A stretch of DNA of 7,952 bases from Symbiobacteriaceae bacterium. GTDB lineage: Bacteria; Bacillota_E; Symbiobacteriia; Symbiobacteriales; Symbiobacteriaceae. The stretch covers positions 1 through 7,952 of the forward strand of contig DAHVXO010000289.1 of assembly GCA_027356675.1 (NCBI GenBank), read 5' to 3'. Positions 6,570-7,952 of this stretch are shown in pieces. Position numbers and translations under genes: made by a program. Numbering within the stretch: position 1 is the stretch's first letter; each line of letters opens with the position of its first letter. Below the pieces are notes generated by a model that saw only the letters and a list, made by a program, of their open reading frames with translations, was not told where the DNA came from and did not search any database.

Positions 6570-7448
6570 ATGAGCATTCAGGTGTACATTGACGGTGCTT
6601 TTTATCCGAAAGAAGAGGCCAAGATCTCGGTCTTTGATCACGGGTACCTTTATGGCGACGGCGTCTTCGAGGGCATTCGGGCATACAACGGCCGAGTTTG
6701 GCGGCTCTCCGAGCACCTGGACCGTTTGTACGCCTCGGCTAAGGCCATCTGGCTGGAGATTCCGATCTCCTGGGCCGAGATGGAGGCCGTCGTCACGGAA
6801 ACTTGCCGTCGCAACAACTTGCGCGATGCCTACATTCGCGTGGTAATCTCCCGTGGCCATGGCGACCTGGGCCTCGATCCCCGTAACTGTCCCCGGCCCA
6901 CGGTCGTCTGCATCGCCGATAAGATCAGCCTCTATCCGCCTGAGGTTTACGACAGCGGGATGCAGGTGGTATCGGTCGCGACCCGACGGAATCCGGCCGA
7001 CACGCTGTCGCCGCAGGTCAAGTCGCTCAACTACCTCACGGGCATCATGGCCAAGATCAGTGCGGTCACCCTGGGCTATCCCGAGGTGGTCATGCTGAAC
7101 AAGGAAGGCTACGTCTGCGAAGGCACCGGCGACAACATCTTCATCGTCAAGAAGGGGAAGTTGGTCACGCCCGCCAAGCACCTCGGCATCCTGCCCGGCA
7201 TCACCCGGGATGCGGTGATCGAGATGGCCGGCGAGTTTGGGATTCCCACCGAGGAAGGCACGTTCACCCTGTTCGATCTCTACACGGCCGATGAGTGCTT
7301 CCTGACCGGCACGGCTGCGGAGGTGGTGCCCGTGGTCGAGGCCGATGCCCGCCCGATTGGCGACGGCAAACCCGGGCCCATTACCGCCCGCCTCCGCCTC
7401 CGGTTCGGAGAGCGCACGCAGTCCGAAGGCACTGCCATTTTCCGCTAA
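6570..7448 (+). CDS. ilvE: Branched-chain amino acid aminotransferase (PLP fold type IV)
   Basis: Carries out the last step of valine, leucine and isoleucine synthesis, transferring the amino group from glutamate to the branched 2-keto acids, using pyridoxal phosphate. The 292-residue protein is typical class IV. It opens with IDGAFYPKEEAKISVFDHG, then GDGVFEGIRAYNG (29-41) and LSEHLDRLYASAK, features of branched-chain rather than D-amino acid transaminases. YIRVVISRGHGDLGLDP (88-104) is another family block. PLP Lys151 lies in KSLNYL; EGTGDNIF (184-191) and LTGTAAEVVPV (245-255) complete the cofactor and substrate site. ATG 6570 follows GGAGGG by seven bases, 33 bases after leuA, so it is the last gene of the operon. 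The C-terminus (GPITARL, EGTAIFR) is complete. Confidence 0.95.
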   Translation: MSIQVYIDGAFYPKEEAKISVFDHGYLYGDGVFEGIRAYNGRVWRLSEHLDRLYASAKAIWLEIPISWAEMEAVVTETCRRNNLRDAYIRVVISRGHGDLGLDPRNCPRPTVVCIADKISLYPPEVYDSGMQVVSVATRRNPADTLSPQVKSLNYLTGIMAKISAVTLGYPEVVMLNKEGYVCEGTGDNIFIVKKGKLVTPAKHLGILPGITRDAVIEMAGEFGIPTEEGTFTLFDLYTADECFLTGTAAEVVPVVEADARPIGDGKPGPITARLRLRFGERTQSEGTAIFR

Positions 7449-7457
7449 TCTGCCAGA

Positions 7458-7501
7458 CCAGTCGAAGCCCCTGCTGACGAAAACGTCCGCAGGCGCACTG
7501 G
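7458..7501 (+). other. Long stem-loop after ilvE, possible transcript end
   Basis: The arms are CCAGT (7458-7462) with ACTGG (7497-7501), GC (7467-7468) with GC (7495-7496), CCTGC (7470-7474) with GCAGG (7489-7493), and GACG (7476-7479) with CGTC (7484-7487) around an AAAA loop, with small mismatches between them. It starts ten bases after the ilvE stop. No T-run follows, so it is either a non-canonical terminator or a 3'-end stabiliser. The rest of 7449-7543 holds only the ribosome binding site of the next gene. Confidence 0.5.
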
Positions 7502-7543
7502 ACCGGCCGAGGCCGTGCTAGACCACAAAGAGGGGGGCGCACA

Positions 7544-7952
7544 GTGCTGAAGTTTGCCGTCCTGATCTTTGACGGGGTCGAGGAACTGGATTTCACGGGT
7601 CCGTATGAGGTTTTGGCTTCGCTCGGCAAGGTCTTCACAGTTGCGTCGACTGAGAGTGTCCGCGGTCGCCACGGCCTCAGGGTCGTCGCCGATCACACCT
7701 GGGGCAACGCACCACAGCCGGATGTGCTGGTGATTCCCGGCGGGCCCGTCACCCGGGAGAACCCCGATTCCCTGACCGGCGCCGTGGAGTACGTGCGCCG
7801 CACGGCCCCGCAGTGCCGGCTGATCCTTACGGTTTGCACGGGCGCCTTCATCGCCGCCCGGGCGGGCCTGCTCGACGGCAAGTCCTGCACGACCCACTAC
7901 CGGCAGCGGCACCTGCTGGCGGCGCAGTTTCCCACGCTGCGCCTGCGCTACG
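7544..7952 (+). CDS. DJ-1/PfpI-family protein, N-terminal part (cut by window edge)
   Basis: The frame runs from GTG 7544 to the right edge without a stop, giving 136 residues of a protein usually near 190-230. A purine-rich AGAGGGGGG (7529-7537) lies about six bases before the GTG. The start LKFAVLIFDGVEELDFTGPYEVL is the DJ-1/PfpI opening, with the conserved acidic residue after DGVEE. PDVLVIPGGP (about residues 65-74) follows, then LTVCTGAFIAARAGLLDGKSCTTHY, where the Cys in VCTGA is the nucleophile elbow. This pattern resembles the isonitrile hydratase-like branch and the N-terminal domain of GlxA-type AraC regulators; since the C-terminal half is missing, a fused helix-turn-helix domain cannot be excluded. 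The family also includes thiol stress proteins and glyoxalase-like enzymes, so the substrate is unknown. It is separated from ilvE by 95 bases with a strong hairpin, and no pathway link is evident. Confidence 0.85.
   Translation, partial: MLKFAVLIFDGVEELDFTGPYEVLASLGKVFTVASTESVRGRHGLRVVADHTWGNAPQPDVLVIPGGPVTRENPDSLTGAVEYVRRTAPQCRLILTVCTGAFIAARAGLLDGKSCTTHYRQRHLLAAQFPTLRLRY

Overview
The window looks like a chromosomal segment of a high-G+C, Gram-positive-type bacterium, most likely a member of the Bacillota (Firmicutes). Four things suggest this: strong AGGAGG-type ribosome binding sites; frequent TTG and GTG starts; clean sigma-A type promoters (TTGACA, 17 bp, TAAAAT or CATAAT); and a T-box leader with a ykkC-type riboswitch, RNA elements typical of that phylum. 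A SpoVB-like flippase at the left edge fits a spore-former lineage but does not prove one. Genus cannot be assigned by eye.

Layout. (1) 1-809, plus strand: the C-terminal part of a SpoVB/MurJ-like polysaccharide (lipid) flippase. (2) 810-1052: a GC-rich convergent gap with an imperfect direct repeat, a C-rich tract and the minus-strand terminator of the next gene. (3) 1053-1550, minus strand: a MarR-family repressor with a well-formed promoter at 1635-1663. (4) 1551-1920: a divergent, AT-richer spacer holding that promoter, a 34-nt dyad and the strong ribosome binding site of pheA. (5) 1921-2751: pheA, monofunctional prephenate dehydratase with an ACT domain. (6) 2752-3398: a long untranslated leader with its own strong promoter. 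It carries two complete RNA regulators in series: a ykkC-subtype-2 aptamer (most probably for ppGpp) with its own terminator, then a T-box with a leucine (CUC) specifier and its own terminator. (7) 3399-7448: a branched-chain amino acid operon, ilvN-ilvC-leuA-ilvE. (8) 7544 to the window edge: a truncated DJ-1/PfpI-family gene.

How it works together. IlvN (regulatory subunit of acetohydroxyacid synthase), IlvC (ketol-acid reductoisomerase), LeuA (entry into leucine synthesis) and IlvE (final transamination) cover the start, middle, branch and end of valine, isoleucine and leucine synthesis. The catalytic subunit ilvB, ilvD and leuBCD are not in the window. The leader should act as a two-input gate: RNA polymerase passes the first terminator only if the first aptamer is bound (ppGpp, a starvation signal), and the second only if uncharged tRNA-Leu is bound. 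This tandem leader is the most interesting element here. Both RNA classes are known, and related tandem pairs have, as far as I recall, been reported, so it is a notable architecture rather than a clearly new system. No mobile element, CRISPR array, tRNA or rRNA was found.
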